Shown here: in pieces, positions 1 through 8,853 of the stretch
Layout: each line of letters opens with the position of its first letter
Position numbering within the stretch: position 1 is the stretch's first letter
Assembly (NCBI RefSeq): GCF_020911925.1
Contig: NZ_CP087134.1
Coordinates: forward strand, 3,224,001 to 3,288,000
Reading direction: 5' to 3'
From: Flavobacterium cupriresistens
GTDB lineage: Bacteria > Bacteroidota > Bacteroidia > Flavobacteriales > Flavobacteriaceae
Length of the DNA stretch: 64,000 nt
Notes under the pieces: model-generated
Databases searched by the model: none
What the model was told of the DNA's origin: nothing
Seen by the model: only the letters and a program-made list of their open reading frames with translations
Made by a program: the position numbers and the translations under genes

Positions 1-2155
1 TTTTGAAACGTCTGTTTATATCTTCAATCGTGTTCAGAGCACCCAAATGTGAAATGACTACACCTTTTGGTTCTCCGGTAGAGCCCGAAGTATAAATCAC
101 ATAAGCAGGCGCATTACGATCCTGTTTTATTTTCGTTGAAATGGTTTCAAGATCAATTTCGGTATTGTTTTGCAAGCCATCTACGGCGATAACATTTACA
201 TCATCTTCGACTCCGTACCCTTCTTGCATAATTTCGTCACTGGTAAGTACATAACGAATGCCTGCATTTTTTATGATTTTGGCGCGTCGCTCAATGGGTT
301 GATTTTCGTCTATTGGCACATAGACACCGCCCAAAGCAAGTACCGCTAATATAGAGGTTACCTGATGGTGTGATTTGGGAAGCGTAATGGCTACCTTATC
401 TTGTTCGGAACAACCTAATTGGCTTAATTTTAAAGCGATGGCGACCGATTTTTGCTCTATGTTTTTATAAGTGAAGGAACCATATTGATCAACGATAGCT
501 ACTTTGTCTGCTAAAGTTTTTAAATTTTTAATAATAGGTTCGTGTAATAAATCCTCCGGTAATTTTGCGGGTTCATGATTCAGTTGATTTCTTTCCTGCT
601 GGTGTCGAACGGGTAATGCAATCAGCTCTTTTTTATTCCAGTGCCCCGCGTTATCGGCAAGTTCATTGAGTACTGCTTCAAAAGTAGAGAACATATCGTC
701 GATCATATTTTCAGGGAAAATACCATCGCGGGTATCCCAGTTTACAGACAGTCCTTGTGCGGTATCTACTACCTGACAATCAATAAAAACCTGTGGTGTC
801 TGACTGATGTTATAATCACCAATCTGACCTTTTAATCCCGCTTCTTCACCCGTATCAAGTAATCCGATGGCACTGGTCAGTACAACCGGCAGAAGTACTC
901 TTCCGTTTTGTTGCTTTTTGGTCATTTCACGAAGTACTTCTACTCCGGTAAACAAGGTATGATCCAAGTCGTCAAACAACTGGAGATTCATTTCTTTTGC
1001 TTTTTCGGTGAATGTTTTTTGCTCCCTCCAATCTACTTCGAGCAAACTAACGGAAGTAAAATCACCTACGATTTGATGCACTTCGGGATGAAGGGGCATG
1101 CGATTGAGCACGGTAAGATTCAAGCAAAAATGCTGGGTTTCGCTCCAGCGTTCCAGTACGGAAGCATACACTGCGGCCACTGCCGAAGTAGGAGTAATAC
1201 CGTATGAATTGGCTGTTGCTTTAAAACTTTCCCATTTCTTTTTTTCAATAAGCGTACTGTTTCTTGTAAAGTGATTGGAGGAGGTATTTTCACGTCGCGC
1301 AATTGGCAGATTTGGACCTGCCGGTAATGTTTCTACACGATTCAGCCAATAGTTACGATCTTTGGCATAAGCTGCCGTTTCACGTACACCTCTTTCTGCA
1401 ATTGCATAATCTCTGAAACTGAGGTTTAAGGGTAAAAGTGATGTGGTAGGATTGAAATATAGTTTTTCAAATTCTGCCATGAGCATCCACATGCTAATCC
1501 AATCGGCGATGAGGAATTCCATTGAAAAATGAAGCACAGATTCTTTCTGTTGTTTCGACTGCGTTGTAGTGACCGCAATATCAAATAATGGCCATTGCTC
1601 GGTATCGTAAACGCGATGGCTCATACGTGCCCGTACCTCATCAAGAACAATAGCTTGTTTTGAAACGTCTAACACAGAAGCATCCTGATAACTTACCTTA
1701 AAACGGGGTGTTTCTTTGTGAATGGTTTGAAAACCTTGATTACTAACCGTAGCTCGTAACATTTCATGCCTTTGTACCAAAGTGTTCCAGGTACTTTCGA
1801 CAAGGTTATGATCCAGAGCGTTATATTTTAGTTCCATGTAGAGATGGCAGGCCACACCGCCATATCGGAAGCCTTGGTTTCTGCCCAAAAGATAGGCCGA
1901 CTGCACGTCTGTAAGTGGAAATGGTTTGTAACGATTAGGCAGGTCATTATGGATTGTAATGGCCTTGATCTCTGACTCTAGATACTCAAGGATTTTAGTT
2001 TTATTTTCTTTGAGTAGTTCAATATTATTTTGATCCATTATTCCTTTCGGAGCTTTGAATTTTAATTTTCCATCTTCTGTCCAAAGCTGAATTTTCTTTT
2101 TTCGCATGCTGCTAATCAGCTCCTGAACATCAGTTTCTTCTATATTTATAATCAT
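1..2155 (-). CDS. Nonribosomal peptide synthetase, dock-Cy-A..., 3' end outside the window
   Basis: An open frame of 718 codons runs from the ATG at 2155 to the left edge with no stop, so the protein is incomplete here. Residues 5-62 resemble a TubC-type N-terminal docking domain. Residues 78-490 form a heterocyclisation (Cy) domain: the DxxxxDxxS motif appears as E213-x4-D218-x2-S221, with Glu replacing the first Asp. An adenylation domain follows; its A3 loop (YTSGSTGEPKG) is visible just before the window ends. Cy domains condense and cyclise Cys, Ser or Thr to thiazoline or oxazoline. The A-domain specificity residues lie outside the window, so the substrate cannot be read. The gene begins 44 bp after the thiazolinyl reductase gene in the same operon. 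Domain calls are secure; ring type is inferred from the cysteine-specific neighbours. Confidence 0.93.
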   Translation of the reverse strand, partial: MIINIEETDVQELISSMRKKKIQLWTEDGKLKFKAPKGIMDQNNIELLKENKTKILEYLESEIKAITIHNDLPNRYKPFPLTDVQSAYLLGRNQGFRYGGVACHLYMELKYNALDHNLVESTWNTLVQRHEMLRATVSNQGFQTIHKETPRFKVSYQDASVLDVSKQAIVLDEVRARMSHRVYDTEQWPLFDIAVTTTQSKQQKESVLHFSMEFLIADWISMWMLMAEFEKLYFNPTTSLLPLNLSFRDYAIAERGVRETAAYAKDRNYWLNRVETLPAGPNLPIARRENTSSNHFTRNSTLIEKKKWESFKATANSYGITPTSAVAAVYASVLERWSETQHFCLNLTVLNRMPLHPEVHQIVGDFTSVSLLEVDWREQKTFTEKAKEMNLQLFDDLDHTLFTGVEVLREMTKKQQNGRVLLPVVLTSAIGLLDTGEEAGLKGQIGDYNISQTPQVFIDCQVVDTAQGLSVNWDTRDGIFPENMIDDMFSTFEAVLNELADNAGHWNKKELIALPVRHQQERNQLNHEPAKLPEDLLHEPIIKNLKTLADKVAIVDQYGSFTYKNIEQKSVAIALKLSQLGCSEQDKVAITLPKSHHQVTSILAVLALGGVYVPIDENQPIERRAKIIKNAGIRYVLTSDEIMQEGYGVEDDVNVIAVDGLQNNTEIDLETISTKIKQDRNAPAYVIYTSGSTGEPKGVVISHLGALNTIEDINRRFK

Positions 2156-2199
2156 ATCACAATAGTGGAGTTATTAATAGTATTTGTTTTTAAGCCGGA

Positions 2200-3327
2200 T
2201 TAGTAGATACTTATTTCTTCCGGTTCGGCCGGGATTTTATCGGCTAGTTCTTTTAGTGTGTTTATTTCTACATGTTGGTACACGGCATTAGGTTTTAACG
2301 TTGGAGCTCCTAAAGCGTGCGTTAAGTCGTGCCACAGTTTGGTACATAACAATTCTAAGTGTGCTCTTTGTTCCGGTTTTTGTTCACCAGTGATGAAACT
2401 TTTCATCATTTGCAAGTCTTTTCCAATAGCTCTTGGCCACTGCTTTTGAAGTATTTCCTGATAACTTGGCGGGAATTCAGGTCCCAGAACCAAGGTACTT
2501 TTTTCATTGAGCTGTTGCTCTGGAGAAACATTTTTCAAAAGTTCGTTATGCGGAATATGGAGTTGGGTTTTCCATACAACCGGCCCGTGAGTGTCTGTCA
2601 ACGATAAAGTGCCTCCCGAGCATCCGATGGAAATGGTGTGCAGTAGATGTTGATGATTATCAGGATCGTTTGGATTTACTTCGTTATGAGCACGAAGGGT
2701 AAAAGGGAGGCCTCCCCATTCGCCTGTAAGTACTTGAAAAGGCCCTGAATCTTTAAGAACATTTTTTATTTTAAGAGGTCTCGGGTTTGGTAAAAGCGCA
2801 ATCATCATTTGAACCAATGGAAAAGAGACCTGAGTAGCAAGCGCAATATCAAGGTAAACCACTTCTTTGGTTTCAAAAAGATGTTTTGCTACTTCAGTAA
2901 ACCGTCTAAAGGCAGGCAGATGCGGGTATAAATTACCAGTTATAAAATGGACATCGTTTAATTTTGCTGCTCGTAAACAGGTAGTCAAATCTTTGTGGTG
3001 AATGGGGTGCTCTTGTAGCACATGAATTCCGTTTGCCATACAGTAAAGCGCAAACTCGGTTCCTTTACCGCCCATCACGCCCGAGCGCAGGATGATGCAG
3101 GCCAGATCAATATCGTTGGGATCTATTTCTCTGATATCATTAAAAAGAGGGATGCCATAAGCTTCAGCACATTTTCGTGATCGTTCGCTTCCACCCGCAA
3201 TTAGGCCAATGATCTCAAAGTCATCATTCAGATTGCTGAGTGATTCGAGGTAAAATTGCCCAAAAGTAGAGCCAAAAACTACTGTTCTTATTTTCCCTGA
3301 TTTATAATTTCCGTTGTTAGTATTCAT
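2200..3327 (-). CDS. Thiazolinyl imine reductase (PchG/Irp3/YbtU-like)
   Basis: Oxidoreductase of the Gfo/Idh/MocA fold, about 375 residues from the ATG at 3327. The N-terminal nucleotide-binding motif reads VVFGSTFGQFYLESL, the variant typical of the pyochelin and yersiniabactin thiazolinyl imine reductases. These enzymes reduce a carrier-bound thiazoline to thiazolidine with NADPH. The middle contains the LQEHPIH segment expected of the family. The frame stays open upstream to 3426, but that would overlap the preceding gene by 86 bp; the ATG at 3327 lies 13 bp after its stop and just before the Rossmann motif, so I chose it. It sits between NRPS genes with Cys-specific A domains, which fits a trans-acting tailoring role. 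Which ring it reduces is not decided by sequence. Confidence 0.85.
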   Translation of the reverse strand: MNTNNGNYKSGKIRTVVFGSTFGQFYLESLSNLNDDFEIIGLIAGGSERSRKCAEAYGIPLFNDIREIDPNDIDLACIILRSGVMGGKGTEFALYCMANGIHVLQEHPIHHKDLTTCLRAAKLNDVHFITGNLYPHLPAFRRFTEVAKHLFETKEVVYLDIALATQVSFPLVQMMIALLPNPRPLKIKNVLKDSGPFQVLTGEWGGLPFTLRAHNEVNPNDPDNHQHLLHTISIGCSGGTLSLTDTHGPVVWKTQLHIPHNELLKNVSPEQQLNEKSTLVLGPEFPPSYQEILQKQWPRAIGKDLQMMKSFITGEQKPEQRAHLELLCTKLWHDLTHALGAPTLKPNAVYQHVEINTLKELADKIPAEPEEISIY

Positions 3328-3340
3328 TTTTTTGAAATGT

Positions 3341-4438
3341 TTATAAGGTTCCTTCCTCCTCAAATGAAAGTTCTTCAATGGAGTGGTCAATGATTTGAAT
3401 GGTATGCGTCGCGTCCGTTTTTTCAAGATGATTCATGACAAAATTGACATCTTCAATGGAAGCGGTGTGATGCAATCCGGGAGAGATTTTGCCCTCCAAT
3501 ACTGCTTTTACAATTATCGCGGCCATTTTTCCACAGAACGGAATAATTTTGCTGACTTCATAAACTGCTGTTTGTGTTTTTTCCAGACCTTCGGATTCTC
3601 CTTTTAATTGAACCATGAGAATAAAATATGGACTTCTTCCCAGCGTATCCATTTCTACAGCAAAGCACAATTTTTCAATCATCGCTTTGGGATTTGTTTT
3701 ATATTCAAAGCTGGCGCTGTCGAGTGCTGCAATTGATTTTTCGCCTTCTACAGCGGCATACCATTCGCCGTTTTCGAGTGCAAGTCTTTTGGCTACCAGT
3801 TGTGTTTCATCGTCAAACAAGGGAAATAAGGTAATCTCTCCCGGAAAAAAAGGTAGTTTTACGCCACTTTTACGTGACAATACATTTGGAACTACACCAT
3901 TTCTCCAAGCGGCACGAGGGACATTATTAGAATGCAGTGACCCTTCCAGATAATCTTCTGCACCCGCAGGAGTTATTTGCCCTGAAGTACCGTAATAGCT
4001 AAGCAGCGAATGAACTTTTTGAAACTGTTGGGCAAACCAAACAGGGAAAAGTCCCGAAAATCCGGGAGTGGCTCCGGCTGCATAAACGATTACATTTTCT
4101 CCTGTATCGAGCGGATTACTTTCATAATTATTGTCTATTCCCGCATCTACCATATTGACTTTATGCTGTAAACAAATTTTAGCAATACGTCTCGAATAAC
4201 GATGCGATGGAGCAGCACAATTTAATATCAAATCACAACCGACAATAAAATCGGACAAACTTTGGTCGTTTTCTACATCTACTTTTTCCCAGACTGTCCC
4301 GGGTAAAAAATCCGACTGTTTTGCTTTTCCTTTCTCGGGATTGCGCCCTCCAATTTTTAATGGGCCAATACCATATTGCTGTAAGGTAAGGCAGGCATGA
4401 TGGCCTACTTCTCCGTAACCTCCAATTATTCCTATCAT
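3341..4438 (-). CDS. Saccharopine dehydrogenase-like NAD(P)-binding reductase
   Basis: A 365-residue protein with an N-terminal Rossmann motif (IGIIGGYGEVG) and the general layout of the saccharopine dehydrogenase NADP-binding family, which includes trans-acting enoyl reductases and lysine-pathway enzymes. Its start codon is one base past the stop of the NRPS gene upstream, and the thiazolinyl reductase follows within 13 bp, so it is translationally embedded in the biosynthetic operon. The likely role is reduction of a pathway intermediate, for example an imine, a ketone or an enoyl group from the DH/ACAD steps. The substrate cannot be read from sequence. A lysine-pathway role is unlikely in this context. 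Confidence 0.7.
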   Translation of the reverse strand: MIGIIGGYGEVGHHACLTLQQYGIGPLKIGGRNPEKGKAKQSDFLPGTVWEKVDVENDQSLSDFIVGCDLILNCAAPSHRYSRRIAKICLQHKVNMVDAGIDNNYESNPLDTGENVIVYAAGATPGFSGLFPVWFAQQFQKVHSLLSYYGTSGQITPAGAEDYLEGSLHSNNVPRAAWRNGVVPNVLSRKSGVKLPFFPGEITLFPLFDDETQLVAKRLALENGEWYAAVEGEKSIAALDSASFEYKTNPKAMIEKLCFAVEMDTLGRSPYFILMVQLKGESEGLEKTQTAVYEVSKIIPFCGKMAAIIVKAVLEGKISPGLHHTASIEDVNFVMNHLEKTDATHTIQIIDHSIEELSFEEEGTL

Positions 4439-4439
4439 C

Positions 4440-7400
4440 TTAAATTTCTCCTATTTCCATGGTTTGTAATTCCTGCTGTAGTTTCAAATGTGCTATTTGC
4501 ACTTTGCCGGCAGTATCTTTTAAAGTAGCTCCAAACAATTCTCTCAGCGATAATTGCACCTCGAATTGTTTCTTTACTTCTGTGAGAAAACGAGTAGCCG
4601 ACAAACTATCGCCTCCAATTTCAAAGAAGACATCATTTCGGCCTATGGCTTCCAATGCCAGTAAATCTTTCCAGATGCCAGCGATAGCTTCTTCCATTTC
4701 ACCGATTGGTTTTTCGAAGTCTTCTGTACTTTTTCGAACGTCGGCTTCAATCATAGTCCTTATGAGTTCTGTAAACGACTTTCGATCTACTTTTCCATTT
4801 GCACTCAAGGGCATCCACGGAAGGATAGCCAGTTTCTCGGGTGTCATGTGTGGTGGCAGTAATGCCTGAATGTGAGAGAGTATAGTACTTTCTTTTAATT
4901 GAGGACGATTTTCAGGACTGCGAGTATCGTATACTATTGTAGATGAATCGGGAATAACTTCAGTATGAACTTTGGTTAAACCTGTTTTCAGAAAATAGTT
5001 CCGCCATGATTTTTCATTTAACATAGGGCTATAAACTTCTCTGCGTTGCGGATTGAAGTGTTGAAATCCACGATCAATTACACCGGAACTAACCAATGCT
5101 ATCGGCATCAATAGTTCGGCTTCGAGAGCTAAAAGACGCCCTCCGTTCTTTAAAAGCAAGCTGCTTATAAACACGCCTTGATCGGGTTCAGGAAAACGGT
5201 GCAAGGTGTTAAGGCTAATTACAAAATCAAAATGATACCAATATTCTTCAGGTACCTGATTGTGTTTTAGTTCAATTCCGTTTACGTGATAACCTGCTTC
5301 TGAGAGTCGCTCCGTAAAACTGCGAACCATGGCACGGCCTTCATCGATTACAGAAAATTCAATTTCATTGTTTTGAATGGCCTGAAGTAGTTTTTCAGTT
5401 AGCACACCAGTGCGACCACCAAGGATAGCCACTTTCAATGGTTTTTTAGATGGAGCGAGCTCCTGATTGATTTTTTCGGCAATACGTTCAATTCCTTTCA
5501 GCGTGCCTTTGTCGTGTGTGCTTAATACTTCGGGAGACAATAGTTCATCATCCAGCAAAGAGACGGATGGAATCGTATTGGACAGAATTTGACGAAGCAA
5601 CGGTTTACGTTCGCTTAATTTTTCTTTAAAGTTGTTAAAGAAGGTGCCACTATTATCGATTGGACTAGATTCCGAAATGAAAAAAAGCTGATCGTCATTC
5701 ACTGTTAAAATATTTTCAGCATGCAACCAATTGAGCCACATATCAATTACCGAATTTTGCTCAGGAGCAATGTTTAATGCTGTAATAAGTTGCGCTCGCA
5801 ATTGTATTAATTGAAGTGGTAACGGTTGATTTGAAACAGAATTAACAGAATTATTTGCAACGTATTTTTGTGTATGTTTTGATAAATCTAATAGTTCGTA
5901 TAGAAAAGCGGCTACTATTTGTTTTTGAAGGTCATATTCTTCTTGAGCAGCAGGGGAGCTTGTTGGTAGCAATAAGGAATCATCAATACCATCAGTAGAA
6001 AGAACTTTTTCACCGACTATTCCCGCAACCAAATGTGCAGATTGATTGATGGAAAGTACTATTGCTGTAGCCTGAGTCACACCGGGAAAAGTTTTAAGAG
6101 CAGCTTCTATCTCTCCCAATTCGATTCTGAAACCATTTACTTTTACCTGATGATCGACGCGACCTAAAAATTCCAGATTACCGTCCGCCCAATAGCGTCC
6201 AAGATCACCTGTGCGATACCATTTTTCGGTATTGGCGGTAACGAAGCGACTGTTTGTTAGCTCTTTGTTGTTGGTATAACCTGAAGCAACGCCTTTTCCT
6301 CCGATCCATAATTCACCGATAACTTCATCAGGACAATCCATACCCATGTGATTAACGACGCGGTATTTTTGGTTGGAAAGTGGTTTTCCATATGGAATTG
6401 ATTTCCAATCTTTTTTTACTTCTTCCACAGGAAAAAAGTTAGACCAGATTGATACTTCAGTTGCTCCTCCTAAGGCAATGAGCTGGCAGTTAGGAGATTT
6501 GTCTTTCATTCTGTCTTTCAAATCCAATCCGACCCAATCTCCTGAGACTAATACCAAACGAAGGCTCGATAAATCATTTTCTGTCGAAGAAGTGACAAGC
6601 AGCATATCAAAAAGTGCCGGAACTGAATTCCAAAGGGTCACTTTGTGTTTTTCAACCAAATGCAGCCATAGAGAAGCTTCTTTTCGGTCTTCTTCACGAA
6701 TTAACACCAAGGATCCGCCTACTGCCAAGAGTCCGAAAATATCATAAACGGACAGGTCAAAATCCAGCGCAGATAGGGCCAAAGCTTTGTCCGAAGCACT
6801 TATTTTAAATTTTTTATTAATATCCTGAATGGTATTCCAGGCGGCTGCATGGGTAATTTCAACACCTTTGGGCTCACCGGTAGATCCTGAAGTAAAAATG
6901 ATATAAGCCAGTTGGTCAACACTTGAATTTACGGGGGTATCTAACGGTTTTACTTCAGTTATTTCATCGAGGTTGATAAGAGTAATATTCTGTTCTTGTG
7001 CTAAATCTTTGAGATGCGGAAAATTTAAAAGTGTTGAAGTATCAGTCACAATAAACTGTACTCCGGCTTTTTTAAAGATTTTTTCTTGTCGTCCTGAAGG
7101 TTGTTCTACACCTATTGGAATATAGAGTGAACCACTTCCTAAAATTCCCATAACAGCAAAAATCTGAGACGGACCTTTGGGTAATACAATCGCTGCACGA
7201 CTGCCTTGTTCAGCTCCTTTGTCGACTAAAGTACGCGATAGTTTTAAAGCTGTGTTTGCCAGTTCACCGTAACTCATCTGAAAGGATTGATTGTTCTCCC
7301 AGTTGAGTGCAATATCCTGTGGATTTTTTTGCGCGTGCTCAAAAAAGGCCTGATGAATAAGTTGCGGCTCAATAACCGTTGCGGTTTGATTTACTTGCTC

Positions 7401-8018
7401 TCTGACTTTTCTTTCTTGCTCGGTTAAAAGATCCGGTACTGATTGTTGCAAGTTCGCTGTTGATACCCAGTTAAGTAAACGTTCCTGTGTTTGAGCTAAA
7501 GATTTTACTCTTTTTTCGCTTAAAAATTCAGGATTAACCTGCCAGTTGATTTGTACGGTTTCAGCAACCAGTATTGTAATAAGGACGGCAGGCGTAACTT
7601 CCGGGATTTTAAAATCAGACGTGTCCTCTTGATGTATTAGTAAAAAATTGCTGTTAGTTGTTGCTACCGTTTTGCCTGTATTTGCTGCAATGGAATTCTG
7701 AAGATCAGTACAGAGGTCCTGAAAATCACGATTAAATTCGGTATTTTCCGAGAACGTATTGAGTAGGATAGAGCAGAAATCATTTTTACTAAAGAGCGTA
7801 ATCTGTTCACCCTCTTCCTGATCTGTCAGATCCAGACAAGTTCTTAAAGAGAGTAGGACAGTAAGCGTCAAAACGAGCTCAAGTGTTTGGTTTTGTTGCT
7901 TCAATTTCTCTTGAAGTGCCTTATAGACCACAGAAGAGAGCTGAATTTTTTCTATATAGCAATCACCATCAGGAATGATTTGCGATGTTGTTGTATTGTG
8001 AAGTAAATCAGTTGTCAT
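4440..8018 (-). CDS. NRPS: C-domain remnant - A(Cys) with inserted MT/E-like domain - PCP
   Basis: 1192 residues. Residues 20-200 resemble only the C-terminal subdomain of a Cy/C domain and contain no HHxxxDG or DxxxxDxxS motif, so they cannot condense alone; the preceding NRPS ends with a complete Cy that would serve this module. The adenylation domain spans about 220-1085: A3 at 374-385 and A4 at 420-429. The specificity residues read DLYNLSLIWK (with the A10 lysine), the classical cysteine code. Between A8 (about 620-640) and A10 (NGKVDR, 1074-1079) lies a ~400-residue insertion with a methyltransferase fold; its nucleotide motif VAILGGRTGVLT (863-874) departs from the usual ExGxGxG. Such insertions act as N-methyltransferases (PchF) or as epimerases (PchE). 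The PCP has its phosphopantetheine serine at S1138 in EIGGDSLS. There is no TE. Confidence 0.92.
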   Translation of the reverse strand: MTTDLLHNTTTSQIIPDGDCYIEKIQLSSVVYKALQEKLKQQNQTLELVLTLTVLLSLRTCLDLTDQEEGEQITLFSKNDFCSILLNTFSENTEFNRDFQDLCTDLQNSIAANTGKTVATTNSNFLLIHQEDTSDFKIPEVTPAVLITILVAETVQINWQVNPEFLSEKRVKSLAQTQERLLNWVSTANLQQSVPDLLTEQERKVREQVNQTATVIEPQLIHQAFFEHAQKNPQDIALNWENNQSFQMSYGELANTALKLSRTLVDKGAEQGSRAAIVLPKGPSQIFAVMGILGSGSLYIPIGVEQPSGRQEKIFKKAGVQFIVTDTSTLLNFPHLKDLAQEQNITLINLDEITEVKPLDTPVNSSVDQLAYIIFTSGSTGEPKGVEITHAAAWNTIQDINKKFKISASDKALALSALDFDLSVYDIFGLLAVGGSLVLIREEDRKEASLWLHLVEKHKVTLWNSVPALFDMLLVTSSTENDLSSLRLVLVSGDWVGLDLKDRMKDKSPNCQLIALGGATEVSIWSNFFPVEEVKKDWKSIPYGKPLSNQKYRVVNHMGMDCPDEVIGELWIGGKGVASGYTNNKELTNSRFVTANTEKWYRTGDLGRYWADGNLEFLGRVDHQVKVNGFRIELGEIEAALKTFPGVTQATAIVLSINQSAHLVAGIVGEKVLSTDGIDDSLLLPTSSPAAQEEYDLQKQIVAAFLYELLDLSKHTQKYVANNSVNSVSNQPLPLQLIQLRAQLITALNIAPEQNSVIDMWLNWLHAENILTVNDDQLFFISESSPIDNSGTFFNNFKEKLSERKPLLRQILSNTIPSVSLLDDELLSPEVLSTHDKGTLKGIERIAEKINQELAPSKKPLKVAILGGRTGVLTEKLLQAIQNNEIEFSVIDEGRAMVRSFTERLSEAGYHVNGIELKHNQVPEEYWYHFDFVISLNTLHRFPEPDQGVFISSLLLKNGGRLLALEAELLMPIALVSSGVIDRGFQHFNPQRREVYSPMLNEKSWRNYFLKTGLTKVHTEVIPDSSTIVYDTRSPENRPQLKESTILSHIQALLPPHMTPEKLAILPWMPLSANGKVDRKSFTELIRTMIEADVRKSTEDFEKPIGEMEEAIAGIWKDLLALEAIGRNDVFFEIGGDSLSATRFLTEVKKQFEVQLSLRELFGATLKDTAGKVQIAHLKLQQELQTMEIGEI

Positions 8019-8028
8019 TTGAAATAGA

Positions 8029-8829
8029 TTAGGTAAGTGACTCTTTTGTTTTTAAAATAGTATGAATCAGAAAATTAAGATACGTGTCACCTAAGGACTT
8101 AATAAAGAAGTGATCGCCTTCAAATTCTGTAACCGTAAAGGTTTCTTCTGTCACCTCTTTCCAGTATTCCACTATCATTTTATTAGCATCATCCTCAGTA
8201 CCGCAATGCGCTTCTATCGGAATCTGAAGTTTTTGCCCTCTGTATTTAAAGGATTCATGCGTACGCAAATCTCCGCGCAATTGCGAAAGGGTAAATTGTA
8301 ACATCTCCGGATGGCTCAATACGGCCTCGGGAGTGCCTCCCATTTTTTTAATTTCCTCAATAATTTCCTGATCAGTACTTACACTGCTCAGAGGGTTTGG
8401 GTCTTTCATGTGTGGAGCGTGACGGCCTGCCACAATAAGTTTTTCAGGTAAGTGATATCCTCTTTCCTGAAGGGTATGAGCGACCTGAAACGCCACTACT
8501 GCGCCAAAACTGTGTCCGTATAAAATGTAAGGCTGCCTTACCACGGTTGAAAAAATAGTTAAGAAACTTTCTACCAATTCGTTGATTGACGCGGCAGTTG
8601 GTACCGTAATATGATTACCACGCCCCGGAATTTCGATCGGAATGAAATCGATATCATCGACATTTTTCGTAGCGGTGCACCAAGCTCTGTACAAACTGGC
8701 GCTACTGCCCGCCGAAGGAAAACAAAACACCTGAATGCATTCTTCTGAAGCATTGAATGAACTGTTTTGTTCATTTTCCTCCCTTATTTTTTTGTGATTA
8801 AAGGGAAACCATTTTTGTAGTGTGTCCAT
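8029..8829 (-). CDS. Type II thioesterase
   Basis: A 266-residue alpha/beta hydrolase of the external (type II) thioesterase family. The nucleophile elbow GHSFG gives S107; candidate acid residues are D213/D214 and the histidine is H240 in GDHFF. The N-terminal pattern CFPSAGSSASLYRAW and the IPGRG motif near 68-72 are hallmarks of the family. These enzymes clear misprimed or stalled acyl groups from carrier proteins. The gene lies between two NRPS genes with 24-bp and 10-bp gaps. About 30 N-terminal residues precede the family core; I kept the annotated ATG because an alternative is not evident. This is probably not the final release enzyme, which would lie beyond the left edge. Confidence 0.93.
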   Translation of the reverse strand: MDTLQKWFPFNHKKIREENEQNSSFNASEECIQVFCFPSAGSSASLYRAWCTATKNVDDIDFIPIEIPGRGNHITVPTAASINELVESFLTIFSTVVRQPYILYGHSFGAVVAFQVAHTLQERGYHLPEKLIVAGRHAPHMKDPNPLSSVSTDQEIIEEIKKMGGTPEAVLSHPEMLQFTLSQLRGDLRTHESFKYRGQKLQIPIEAHCGTEDDANKMIVEYWKEVTEETFTVTEFEGDHFFIKSLGDTYLNFLIHTILKTKESLT

Positions 8830-8853
8830 GTATTTTTAATCTATATTGGGTTG

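Noticed and set aside
3328..3426. N-terminal extension of the thiazolinyl reductase
   Set aside because: It overlaps the preceding gene by 86 bp and is basic, low-complexity sequence not expected before a Rossmann fold.
8029..8829. The thioesterase as the product-release enzyme
   Set aside because: It is a free-standing type II enzyme located mid-operon; the final release domain should be fused to or near the NRPS that continues beyond the left edge.
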